From Azolla caroliniana (Eukaryota; Polypodiophyta): a stretch of 64,000 nucleotides of DNA. The DNA lies in contig JBHGNT010000018.1 in NCBI GenBank assembly GCA_043228905.1, positions 9,176,001 through 9,240,000 on the forward strand, given 5' to 3'. Made by a program: the position numbers and the translations under genes. The notes beneath the pieces are model-generated. The model had not been told where the DNA came from. It did not search any database and saw nothing but the letters and a program-made list of their open reading frames with translations. This document shows positions 34,850 through 45,355 of this stretch, one piece after another; position 1 is the first letter of the stretch; each line of letters opens with the position of its first letter.

Positions 34850-36454
34850 AATAAGATTCTTCCACCATGAATATTTAGACACCAAACAAAAATTTGGCCT
34901 AAACCCAAGGCTCAGGCGTCAATGTCTTCATGAGGTTGGCATTGTCATGGATGACAATCTAAAGTCTGATGGTCTAAGAAAATATGAGTCTTGGTTTCAA
35001 CTAGCATTCAGAGATGGGGAAGTGTGGGATCTACAAGATCAAATATTTACAATGTGGGAGAATAAGGAGGTCAAGGGACAAAGGCAAAAGAAATCTCGAG
35101 TTGACCCCCACCTAGAACTAAATTTAACAACAACAAAAAAGATCGACCTTACCATTGAAGAAGCAGCCCAGGACATGAAGTTGTCCCAATGGAGAGCGAT
35201 GCAAGGGATTAAAGATGAACAACTACTTGTTTTGGTTTTTTTGTCAAGAGTCGTGGCCAAGGAGTAAAGCTTGGAAGAAATGGTCACAGAGTTCAACAAG
35301 TAAGTTTTATTAGTTCATTAATTCCTAAGTGTTAGGCCTTTGTGAGATATTCAGAGTTGTAATGTGTCTTATTGACATAAGGTATAGATGAAGATCCAAG
35401 AAGTTATGATGAAGCAACTTGGATGCATTACTGGGGAGCAAGTGACCGAAGATTATTTGATGATGTCCTCTTATAAGGTGTTGTCGGAACACTTTATTGC
35501 ATTCAAGGATTGGGTTAGTATTTTTCTTTTACTTGGCATTCTAATATGGTATATATGTTTACAATTTAGGGTGACATTCTTTTTGTTGTACCTATTAGAA
35601 ACCTTCTCGTGGAAAGAAACTAGGATAGGTCAAGCACATACACGACTTTCCAACGTCCTTCCTTGCACATCTAGAAAGAGCTAGGAAAGAAAAGGATCGA
35701 TGCTTAGTGAAGGTGTATAATATTGATGATGATGGAACTTTCAAGAAATTCAGCCACAAAAAGGACATCACTAGAGACTTATACTATAATGTCTTCTGTG
35801 GAGATGTGGCAGAGATGAATCTGAATCTGCCAAAGGACTACAGTTTGCTTATCACAGATTTACCTTATGGTTTTTGCATGGCAAGTTCCTCTTAATTTGA
35901 TAAACCATTCAAGTTTAAACAACTAGAAAAAATGGTAAAAGATTTCACGAAACTGACCACAATGTCCTTGTGGAGAATTGTTGTGTTTCATAGCATGAAC
36001 CAAGGGTACTCTATTGCTCAAGCTATGAGATCTCATTGCCATGGCATCGAGAACCTTGCTTGGTAAGGATTATATATTGTGACCAATTGAATATATTTAT
36101 TTGTCTTTAATTCTTTTGACTTAATTCTGAACTGTATATTTTAGTTCCTTGTGATCGATAGGATAAAAACGATTGTGAATAGAGGACCGACATTTTGGTT
36201 CATGAATGCAATTGAGTACATAACTGTTGGTTATTTCGACGAAATTAAGAAGCAAAGGATCATGGAGCACTCTAATGAAGTTGGAGGTTCAAATCTATTG
36301 GTGCATCCAACAGTTACACGTAAACTGCGACATGTCACTACTATAGAATGGGGACTTGTCAACCCATATCAAAAATCCCAACGACTTATGATGCGCCTTA
36401 TAGAAATGTTTTCTAATGAGGGCAATTGGATATTAGATTTGTTCTCTAGCACAG
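34850..36454 (+). pseudogene. Beta-class N4/N6 DNA methyltransferase-like gene, broken
   Basis: Exon-like blocks separated by plausible GT-AG introns: to 35299, 35388-35513, 35570-36062, 36145-36454. Near 35850 LLITDLPYGF matches catalytic motif IV (D/N-PP-Y/F). Near 36365-36454 NPYQKSQRLMMRLIEMF and ILDLFSSTG match the HPTQKP...LI and DPFAGSG (motif I, AdoMet) blocks of N6_N4_Mtase enzymes. Motif IV before motif I is beta-class order. The upstream block (34947-35267) has no known domain. In-frame stops (35265-35267, after YGFCMASSS near 35895) and a frameshift near 35625 break it, and motif IV has Leu for Pro. Eukaryotic MT-A70 enzymes share the fold, but the PYQK...DLFSSTG block is closer to bacterial-type DNA methylases. 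The substrate base cannot be told. Confidence 0.65.
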
Positions 36455-36559
36455 GTATAATTTAAAACTTGTTGGCTATTCTAACGTAAAGAAACACATT
36501 AGGTTGGCTAACATAACCTTATTTCCACTAAGTTGCCTCTCGTGAGCCAATTCCTCTCT

Positions 36560-38052
36560 TATCTGGTGAATCTGGGGGGAGCTCATTGACCTTGACAATG
36601 AGCGTATAGAGGACCTACAGCTCGCCTAACTAGAGAGGATACCAATGCATAGATACGAGATGGTGGTTATCAAAAGGAAGAAGAGGAAAACGATGTAGAT
36701 TGTGGTGAAGGGGTTTCAACAAAAAAAGGGTGTTAACTTCGATGAAATATTTTCTTCAATCATGAAGATGACATCTATCTGGACTGTATTGAGTATAATT
36801 GCTAGTGTGAATCTAGAGATAGAACAGTTGGATGTAAAAACAACATTTTTGCATGATGATTTAGAAGAAGAAATCTGAGGGTTTTGTGATAAAAGGAAAA
36901 GAGAATCTGGTATGTAGATTGAGGAAGAGCTTGTATGGTTTGAAGCAAGCTCCTCAACAATGGTATAAGAAGTTTGAATCCTTCATACTAGAACATGGAT
37001 TCCACAAAACACAAGCTGATCATTGAGTATTTGTCAAGAGGTATGATGAAAGTGATTTCTTAATTCTCTTACTTTATGTAGATGACATGTTGGTTGTTGG
37101 ACAAGATACTAAGAATATTGCGAGCTTGACGAAAACTCTAAGCAAATCCTTTGCTATGAAGGATTTAGGTTCGACAAAACAAATTTTGGGAATGCACATA
37201 GTCCGAGACAGGACTAAAAATATGTTGTGGCTGTCATAACAGAAATATGTGACAAAAGTATTGCAAAGATTTAATATGTATAATACAAAACCTAGTGGAT
37301 CCGCACTACCGATAAACTGTAAGCTAAATTCTAGTCAATGTCTGAAAAGTGAGAAGGATAAAGCTAAGGTGAGAAGGGCGTCGTATGCCTCAGCTGTTGG
37401 GAGCCTGATGTATGCTATGATTTGCACTAGACCAAACATTGTATTTGTTGTCGGGACAGTCAGTTGATACATGAGCAATTCTGGAAAGGAGCATTGAGCT
37501 GTAGTGAAATGGATACTTAGATACCTGAAAGGCACTTCGAGTGTATGCCTTAGGTATGGTTCCGAGAAACCTATGCTCGAAGGTTTCACAGAATCTGATA
37601 TGTCAGGTGATGTAGATTCCAACCAATCCACATCAAGATATGTGATGAGCTATGCAGGGGGAGTTGTGTCATGGCAATCAAGATTGCAAAAGGCAATGGC
37701 TTTGTCGACCACAAAGGCCAAGTATATGACTGAGGTTGAGGTCTGCAAGGAATTGATTTTGATAAGGCATTTTTTCTAAGTGAACTAGGAATGAAGCAAG
37801 AAAAATTCCTACTTCACTATGATAACCAGAGCGCCATCCACCTTGCCAAGAATGCTACCTATCACTCTCGTACAAAGCACATACAAAGAAGGTATCACTG
37901 GTTACGAGAGAGTAGATGAAAATGAGTTTGTTCTAGTGAAGATCTATATCGATGAAAATGGATTAGATATGCTTACACAGATTTTATCTATGGAAAAACT
38001 CATTGTTTGCCAACTAAAGACAGGTTTGGTCGACTCTCCCATACACGAGTGA
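36560..38052 (+). pseudogene. Copia F reverse transcriptase-RNase H remnant
   Basis: Frames read NFDEIFSS, LEIEQLDVKTTFLHDDLEEE, LLYVDDMLVVG (catalytic YVDD, about 37074), FAMKDLGSTKQILGMHI, ASAVGSLMYAMICTRPN, then RNase H VSWQSRLQKAMALSTTKAKY and a tail ending at 38052. Several stops interrupt it (such as TGA at 37024 and TAA near 37237). Integrase and Gag are not found upstream. Confidence 0.88.
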
Positions 38053-38062
38053 AGAGGGAGTT

Positions 38063-38724
38063 TGTTATGTGTGTGTCCCTCCTGATGGGAGAAGGTTGAA
38101 AGGTTGTAAGTTGGCCAGGAGGCTAGGAGGCCGAATGGCCGGAAATGGTTAGAATGCCAAAAAATATATATAAGTAAATAGTAGTTAGGCTATTATAAGA
38201 TATATAAGTGAATATTAGTTAGGGCTATTATAAGATATATAGAGACAGAAGGGAAAAAAACATCTATGTGTGAGCATAAGGTGAGTGAGATAGAGAATGT
38301 GAGAGAGACAAAGAATGAGAGAGACAGAGAACGAGAGAGATAAGAGACAAGGCAGAGGAGAACACTGCAGAGTTAGGAGACTCTAGTGCTTCTGCGTGTG
38401 CTATCAAGAAGCGTGCATTTGAAGGTCGGATTGTGGTCCCTCACTTCTCCGGGTTTTACCATTTTGGTTTTCTTTACTTTGTTCTCTGTTGTTCTATCCT
38501 TTGAGTGTGATGTAGAGCGTTGTCCAAAGGTTGTGGCCTTTTGAGAGTTTTTTGGTATTTTCCTAGTGATCTTGGGAGTCTGTAACAGATTGTACACTCA
38601 GATCATAGTGAAGTTTTGGTGCCCAAAGGGCTCCCGTGGTTTTTCCCTGTTTTAGGGTTTTCCACATAAATCTTGTCTTTGTTTTTCAGTCATTTGTTTG
38701 TTGTTTTGGATCTTAATCCCATCA
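38063..38724 (+). repeat. 3' LTR of copia F (right end uncertain)
   Basis: Begins TGTTATGTGTGTG just after purine-rich GAAGAGGGAGTT. Contains a GGCCGAATGGCCGG stretch, a 36-bp tandem repeat (38168-38240), and GA-rich leader DNA. The end near TCCCATCA is a guess; no 5' mate was found. Confidence 0.6.
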
Positions 38725-40090
38725 ATATACCGATATTAACATGTAAAAATCATTACGTTATCCAATTGAAATGTGAAACAAAATAGGGATTCTAGGGATA
38801 CTAGTGGTGTGGGATTTACCTAAAGTGCTTGAATGGTGTGAGTAGTGTGCAAGCCATTAGTAGTCTCTAAGAGGCATTAGATCAATGTCAATAAGTACAA
38901 TACAACAGTCTAATTTTAATTGATTAAGTCAATGATAAAAGTATATAGTCTACACAAACATAAGCATGAACCTAAAGTATCAAAGAAGTCCTTGTCAATA
39001 AGTATAGATATTTATCGTCAACTTTATGAAATAAATGCTACCATATCATTACTAGCACCAAAATTATATATATCAATTTCAACATTAGAACGGCTAGGAG
39101 TTTAGGGTTAATGTAACCCAAGTAGGTGTCAATTGGTCTTTGTATGCGTGTTCATATGTGGGAACGTCATTTCACAGAGAGAAAGATCAGTCCCACTCTA
39201 GAAGATATAGTTGCCAATCGAGAGGAAGCTAGAAATATGATGCAAATTAACATAAAAAATATACCCTAGTAACAAATACAGGACAAAACCAAGCTAGATC
39301 ACCCTCTTAGCTTGAACACAACATGGAACATACACTTATCAGGCACTCTTTGTGCGAACAGCATCAATTGGACACCTATTAAGAATGATTTTGCCAAAGT
39401 ACCAAAAAGGTTTCACATTGTGAAGGAGTAACCAAAAAGGTCACATTGGGGACCTTGCCCACAAATGGCTCATTGGGTTTTCCAGACATATAATTCCATA
39501 GGCTATTTCAAAGTACAAATTATCTCTCAATTGTATGAAATTTTGGAGATTGCAGACAATTTGCATATAATATACCATGAAATTTTCGATAAACCAGCTT
39601 GCACTGACTTTATTTCTATGCAAGCATTCACTTACACCTTCTTTGTTTGATAAGCTCTACAACTACTTCACAATCAATTGAACAGCTCTCAAATCTTGTT
39701 GAAGAACATTATAGCAACTTACTTGTTTACACAGCATACAACTGGCATTAAATTGTGAGTTTTCATCTCATCCTGAGATCTCCTACTTGCAGCATATATG
39801 ATTACAAAGAAAAACTGAAGATAGATTTAGGTATGTGGACAAATATACAGGGTTACATCAGATTGTATGTAAATTTATTACATTTAATATTTCCGGCATC
39901 GTATTCTCTGTTGATGATGGCGAAGATATGGATGCTTCCTTCAGGGTATGCTACCTTTAGCGTTTTCCTTTTTGCTTAATTATCACAAGATTATTTTTTA
40001 CATACATTCTAGAAAGGGAAGAATGAAGAAGAAGAAGAAGAAGAAGGAAAAAGAAATGGAAGTTATTCATGATCTCTGATTTTTTTTCAC
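38725..40090. other. No gene seen
   Basis: AT-rich DNA without recognisable domains. A local repeat ACCAAAAAGGT(TT)CACATTG at 39398-39450 and an AAG run at 40025-40048 are the only structures noted. Confidence 0.45.
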
Positions 40091-40480
40091 TTACTTGTGT
40101 GACCTTCTGAAGCCAAAGCATATGCTTCTGAAGAAACCACATCCACTGACAGAGAATCCACTTCTTTTTCTTCGTCTTCTTCTGCCAGAATCTTCTTCTT
40201 CTTCTTCGCCATCGCCTTCTTCTTCTTCTTCTTCTTCATTCTCTTCTATGCAGGAAAGGGACCCTTTTGAGTAGCTATTACGGTTTCCTCCCGATTTCCG
40301 ATTCTTCTGCTTCTTCGGGTGCTGATGAGGGTCCTGGTACTTCTTAGGAACAAGGAGTGTAGTAGCCGCGTCGATCTGGCCCAGAAGATAATACTCAGGA
40401 ACCATAGCCTTGACTCGTCTCTTTTTCACACTCTTCTCTGAGGAGGATGAGAGAGCCCTTCTTTCATCATAAAGGGCGTT
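40091..40480 (-). CDS. Unrecognised small acidic/basic protein segment
   Basis: A minus frame running from a stop near 40507 to TAA/TGA at 40091; first Met at 40429. It encodes KSVKKRRVKAMVPEYYLLGQ, then a Lys/Asn-rich stretch, an acidic run (EENEEEEEEEGDGEEEEE) and a basic run RRRRRKRSG. The acidic run comes from a TTC microsatellite. It could be a terminal exon of a host gene or chance coding. No family recognised. Confidence 0.3.
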   Translation of the reverse strand, partial: NALYDERRALSSSSEKSVKKRRVKAMVPEYYLLGQIDAATTLLVPKKYQDPHQHPKKQKNRKSGGNRNSYSKGSLSCIEENEEEEEEEGDGEEEEEDSGRRRRRKRSGFSVSGCGFFRSICFGFRRSHK

Positions 40481-41149
40481 GAATACACAACAAACATTTG
40501 AGTGGGGGGGTTAAGAAGAAGAAGAAGAAGAAGAAGGAATGAATGGGTCATTGCATGGACACTCATGCCACACCTTGGTATGGGCTTGATCACCTTTGTT
40601 TGATCCTGGAGAGAATCGTTGTCGAGACTCGGTTACCAACATATCAACTGTGAAGTGTGAAGATATAATCATCATGGCGTCAATTCTCCTCAACACTCAT
40701 TGCAAGCCAAGTATGCTTGGGTTCCGATTCTACGAAATCCTCCACTCAAATGCCATTCATGTTGATGGCAAGAGATAACCCATTGATTTGCTTCATTGAA
40801 AATATTTTGGGCATATCAAACACGATCAATAATTATGTACTTGGGTGAATGTGGCGATGTAAATTCCAACATCACCTCTTATCACAATATACACATAGCA
40901 TTCAAAAAATGCATGCAAGGTGCACCAAGTATACAAAGAGAAAAGTATCCTCAAGCTATGATATCACTAGCAATGTGAGGATAGAGGCAAGGAAGAGTGT
41001 ATAAAGGTCAACAATGCCAAATACATAATGAGTGGGAGAGGTGACTACTAACGATTTTATCAAAATGTTTGCGTAAAAGGTGTGAGCTTTATACAAACAT
41101 GGATAGGAGAGTGAAAAATCATTCAATTTAGTTAAAGAATGTCCACTTT
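40481..41149. other. No gene seen
   Basis: AAG repeat at 40514-40537, then mixed-composition DNA with short frames only. Confidence 0.4.
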
Positions 41150-41600
41150 AAACCCCATATCTCAAATCCTTAGATTGGACCAAGGATTTTCAGGTTCATA
41201 AAGGTGCACTAGTGTTCGTAGTAGGTGCAATCTTAGCCGAACTAGATGAGGAGAAAGTGGTTTCTCTATAATGTTTGTAGTACTCGAAATGAATGTGGCT
41301 AGCAAGAATTCTATGACGAAAGAAGCAACTTCGCTTATGGCATATGTAATCAAACAATTCAAACACTACCTCATTGCATGTAATTCTTTGTTATACTTGA
41401 GAAATAAGACTTATTCCATGGGTAGAATCTCCCAGTGGATTGTGACCTAGTCGATTGGTTTCAAGCGGAATATCAAGGATCACATGCAACCATGCGTCAT
41501 GAACCTTTAGACGTTTGATCTATGAATTCTGGAAATACTTCTACAAAAAACTAAGGAGCCCTATATTTTGTTGATCACTATGAGTAAGTCTTCTTCTACA
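41150..41600 (+). pseudogene. Gypsy RNase H relic
   Basis: DFQVHKGALVFVVGAILAEL and, in another frame, MNVASKNSMTKEATSLMAYV, KQFKHYLIACNSLLYLRNKT and MGRISQWI match gypsy RNase H (TDASAFAIGAILAQ; LNVAERNYTTTEREGLAMVY; KFRHYLL; LLYLVNKP-L-GRI-RW). Decayed. Confidence 0.65.
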
Positions 41601-41689
41601 TAATCCTAACATGTAAAAGACTTCATGGTGACAAGTTATGCACATCAATACACAAGGAAGAAGGATGTTTGACCCAAGTTTGGTCATCT

Positions 41690-41859
41690 TGTTGCGATGT
41701 TGTGCGTGTGCGTGTGAAATGTGAGCGAGACCACTAAGACTTGAACTAGGGAACTTGGGTTTAGCGATTGAGTGGATGACTTTAGAATCTTCACAGATGT
41801 CAAATAAAGTAGCTCCCATCTTCCTTCAGAAGTTTTAGGTCTATCTTCTCAACGTATCT

Positions 41860-41901
<42 letters not shown>

Positions 41902-42066
41902 AAGTGTGACTTTATATGTAAATGAAAGTGTTTGAGTATTTGTGTATGTGTGTGAGTTCAAGTGTCTTAACATTGTCACAATTTTTTGTGCCTATGTGTG
42001 AAACGTGAGTGGGACCACTCGGTACTTGAACTAGAGAGTATGGGATCAATTGAGTCATCAATATTA
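41690..42066. repeat. Two related tRNA-like remnants around a TG microsatellite
   Basis: 41700-41775 and 41990-42060 share GTGAAA(T/C)GTGAG(C/T)G(A/G)GACCACT and ACTTGAACTAG. Both keep a weak B-box and A-box in the minus orientation like the C/D/G LTR segment. A TG run lies at 41863-41897 between them. Confidence 0.5.
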
Positions 42067-42600
42067 GAGTGCTCATAGGCACTTTCTTTCTTTCAAGGAG
42101 CAGAGTTTACATTCTTAGAATTCTTGTGCGGGTGTAAACTTCTATGTATGTGCGTATGCATGCATGTATATATATATAACACTATCCGTATCTCTAAAGC
42201 AGGTTGCAAACTCTCTTTAATAAATTCTTCAAAATTATTAAACAATGGAGATTTCAGGAGTGCTCATAGGCACTTTCTTTCTTTCAAGGTACATTCTTAG
42301 AATTCTTGTGAGGGTGCAAACTTCTATGTATATGCATATGCATACATACATACATACATACATATATACATATATAACACTATTTGTATCTCTAAAGCAG
42401 GTTGCAAACTCTCTTTAATAAATTCTTCGAAATTATTAAACAATGGAGATTTCTTTTTTGAGTAAATGGGCAAACCAAGATAATGTTGTGGCCATCATAA
42501 GGTGCCTACTAACCCTACTCTAGATGCATCCGTTGGATATTGCGTGGGATGCATTTTAATGACAAGTCAAACCCGATTTAAAAATCAAGTATTGTTGGGC
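42067..42600 (-). pseudogene. Tandemly duplicated gypsy gag fragment
   Basis: 42067-42255 and 42257-42455 are diverged tandem copies of about 190 bp. Their 3' parts and the following 42456-42590 align by eye with the minus-strand gag of D around 19490-19690 (shared AATGGAGATTTC/AACGGTGATTTC and ...ATGTTGT...). No open frame. Confidence 0.6.
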
Positions 42601-42631
42601 TAATCACGTACTGTTAACTTTTGCAACTAAG

Positions 42632-43042
42632 TGTTATAGACAAGATGCCACGATGGAATGTAGGGGGTTGAACCTGTGACCTCCTAGTCTCATTAGGAAA
42701 CATTACCAATTGAGCTACATCCATCTACACCTTATTATATTGTATAAGATTCAACTTATTAAAGTGTCGGTTAATCACTACAACTTTCAAGAAACTTCTA
42801 GAGAATGCATCTTCGTGCACTCTCTAGAAGTTTCCTAGCTTACATGCATACCTCCACATTCTTGTATAAATACTTGGGTGCACCCTGATTACAATCAAGG
42901 TGAACAACACCAACTACGGAAGCATAATATCAATTCTTGTTCTCTTGTCTATATTCTCTCAGACTCTCTTTCTTGTTCTCTTGCTTATGCTCTCTCTCTC
43001 TCGCTTAGTATTTAGCCGCGACTACTCGCCCATGATAGGATA
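42632..43042 (+). repeat. 5' LTR of element G
   Basis: Starts TGTTATAGAC, ends GGATA by comparison with C. TATAAAT at 42865-42871 lies 32 bp before AAGGTGAACAA (42897-42907), the predicted RNA start. Confidence 0.7.
42657..42724 (-). promoter_or_regulatory. Antisense tRNA-like segment in LTR of G
   Basis: Minus strand carries TAGCTCAATTGG (A-box, 42717-42706) and a perfect B-box GGTTCAACCCC (42674-42664). Its ends GGATGTA and TACATTC can pair as a 7-bp acceptor-like stem with one G-T pair. TCCTA/TAGGA form a 5-bp anticodon-like stem with a 7-nt loop. The T-stem is poor, so it is a tRNA-derived segment rather than a working tRNA gene. Confidence 0.65.
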
Positions 43043-43044
43043 GT

Positions 43045-43055
43045 TTGTTCACCTT
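43045..43055 (+). other. Self-complementary primer site of element G
   Basis: TTGTTCACCTT, two bases after the LTR, is the exact reverse complement of AAGGTGAACAA at 42897-42907. It differs from the C site at several positions, but pairing is kept. Confidence 0.7.
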
Positions 43056-43071
43056 CATTCTTCTTGCTACC

Positions 43072-44220
43072 ATGTCAGACTTTGTCAACAACTTAAACCA
43101 AGTAATGGTAACCTTGGAACAACTTCAACTAGAAAATGAAATCCTTTGTGGATCTTTACGAGAGCTTCAAAATGGCACATCCAACAACCCCCCACCCATC
43201 GAGCCTCACCTTTCGTTAGAACCTAGCCCAACCCCTTCCTCTTCCCATCCATATGTTCTCGAACCTAGCGTCAACCTATTTGACAAATTCAACGGCTTGA
43301 GAGCGCATCTTCGCGGCTTCATCAATCAAATTCAGCCTATCATTTGTTTACAACCCCAACGTTATGCTAGAGATTTCTCTCGGGTCAGCCTCGTTGGCAC
43401 CCTTCTCTTCGGACCGGCACAAGCGTGGTTTGCACCATTGATCGAGATCTCATCCCCACTCTTAGACAACTTTCCTGCCTTACACGACCATTTTCATCAA
43501 GGCCTCCGAAACGATGTCAAGACTCTTCTCCTAAACTTTCTGGAGCCCACATCGTTGTCTCAAGTAATCTCCCAAGCCATTCAACATGATAATTGTCTTT
43601 TTGAGCTTCGATAGGAGGAACATGGGACTCGAGGATTTTAGTCCTCCTCCCACAACGCTCCATCATAAGGTCATATGTACTAATTTCACCAACCACGCCA
43701 TGGTTACCATCCTCCAATGATACTCATACCCAGATGGAGGTCGACCCCCATACCCCAATGGAGATCGACCATGCTCGGTTCCAACCATTAATTGATGCCA
43801 AACGACAACATCAATGTGACAATGGCCTCTGCCTCTATTGTGGTACCCGCCACTGCCTGGTGCGAAGCCCTCGTCATCAAGCCCACCATACACGTCTTGT
43901 GGAGGTTTCTCGACAATAGGAAAACGACCAAGTCTGCCTGCAGTAGGAGCCATGCCGCCGGATGTTTCTTGTTACCCTACTTCTCCATGCTCCTCCAATT
44001 CAGTTATGCCAATAGGAGGTTTTACTTTGCAAGTACGTCTTTGTTTTGGGTCTACTTCAATATGATCCCATACCTTGCTCGATTTTGGTGCATCTACCTA
44101 TGTCATCGATATCTCGTTTGTCTGAGCACATAATATCCCCACTGTCCGCACAACACAACCCATATCCATTGAAGCTATCGACGGACGGGTTCTCTCTTCG
44201 GGGGTGTGTAGGATCTATGT
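43072..44220 (+). pseudogene. Gag and protease remnant of element G
   Basis: Start chosen at ATG TCA GAC (43072), matching the short leader seen in C. A coiled-coil N terminus, a Pro/Ser linker and the capsid core (FDKFNGLRAHLRGFINQIQP, VGTLLFGPAQAWFAP) are followed by a deletion joining FPALHDHF to the HQGLRNDVK block; the frame stops at 43612-43614. Later frames hold a knuckle remnant LCLYCGTRH (about 43830) and protease-like DFGASTYVIDISF (about 44082). Confidence 0.75.
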
Positions 44221-44240
44221 ATCGATGGAGTTAACTCCTC

Positions 44241-44355
44241 AATGTTGTTTGCGGAGTTCAGACTGGCGTATACCCTTTTGATGACGAATCGGGTGACAAT
44301 GGTTGTCGGACACCTCCGAGTCTCACACTCACTTAACGATTAATAGATGATTAAG
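44241..44355. other. Junction DNA, nothing identified
   Basis: Short stretch between the G protease remnant and the coding-like segment. No feature seen. Confidence 0.4.
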
Positions 44356-44810
44356 CACGATATCTCTCTCACTCTCTCAAGATGGAGGTGAAGGGGAATT
44401 TTGGCGAAACGCCAACCCTCGCATCCGGAATACTCGGCGTAGGCGGAGGGGATGATGTTGGGGACGACGCCAGAGGCCTTCGTGGTGCAGAAGGGAATGC
44501 CATCCACAGACAAATGCAGCAAAGTGCAAACGTCGATGACGTTGAACTGGAACTCGACAGGGGTAGCATCCGTGAAGGCTGTGTGTGAACGTGGCTGGTA
44601 TCGGGGTTGTATCCTGTGAGGAACTAGCTTACCAGCTCAGGATGTACACCCCAAAGGCCAATCCTGAGGAAGAACTTGAGGCCCGGTAGGTACAACGGGT
44701 GTTATTGAACTCAACTTGAATTACCAAGGAGCCACAACCGGCGTCGGGGTAGTACGTGTGGAGGAGCTTGGTGAATGGGGTGGACGCCAACGATTATAAC
44801 CTACTAGGAC
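44356..44810 (-). pseudogene. Unidentified GC-rich coding-like segment
   Basis: On the minus strand one frame reads FTDATPVEFQFNVIDVCTLL, then HLSVDGIPFCTTKASGVVPN and SAYAEYSGCEGWRF. GC-rich third positions set it apart from its neighbours. Further upstream the frames are broken. A distant likeness to a multicopper-oxidase core (V-DACTLL-LSVDG-PF-V-A-DG) is possible but too weak to call. Confidence 0.35.
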
Positions 44811-45070
44811 AAAGATTAGTATAGTCGTATGAGAGTGTACCAATTCTTACACTCCTTGGCCCTTGTCTACACAGCAATACGACCAATGATTAGTGTATTT
44901 ATCGATTGATATGAATGACTTATTTTGATTAGTTATAATTATTATAATTGAAAGTAGTATGAGGTGTTTGGAGGGATAATGATATTTATATTTATATTTT
45001 AAAGGGACGGACGGGTTAGTGTCTAGGTTGTGTTTGGGTGGCGGGGGCCTCTCGGCGGACTAGGGGTGAG

Positions 45071-45355
45071 TGGTTCGAAGTGTACCTCTCGTCGAACTGG
45101 GAGGAAGGGGTTTGAAGAGTGTCTCTCTTCGAACCGGGGGGAAGTGGTTCGAAGAGTAAGTCTTTTCGAACCGGGGAGAAGGGGCTCGAAGAGAGCCTCT
45201 CCTCGAACTGGTGGTGAGGGGTTCGAGGAGTGAGTCTCTTCGAACCGGGGAGAAGGGGTTCGAAGAGAACCTCTCCTTGAACCGGTGGTGAGGGGTTTGA
45301 GGAGTGGGTCTCTTCGAACCGGGGAAGGGTTCGACGAGGACCTCTCCTCTGTTGG
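45071..45355. repeat. 37-bp minisatellite of hairpin units, about 7.5 copies
   Basis: Each unit is itself an inverted repeat, typically GGTTCGAAGAG - few bases - CTCTTCGAACC, followed by a G-rich spacer. Since 37 is one more than a multiple of three and stops are lacking, three minus-strand frames stay open across it. No protein is implied. Confidence 0.93.

Larger units (their letters stand above)
42632..44240 (+). mobile_element. Gypsy element G, 5' part (LTR, gag, protease)
   Basis: A relative of C and D. LTR, primer site, gag and a protease remnant are in order. RT and everything downstream are absent, and no right LTR or target duplication was found. Confidence 0.8.

Noticed and set aside
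34850-36454. Bacterial contamination as source of the methyltransferase motifs
   Set aside because: Blocks are separated by plant-like GT-AG introns and the segment is continuous with plant repeats.
42657-42724. A functional tRNA gene
   Set aside because: A-box, B-box and two stems are present but the T-stem and D-stem do not pair well, and it lies inside an LTR with related segments in two other LTRs.
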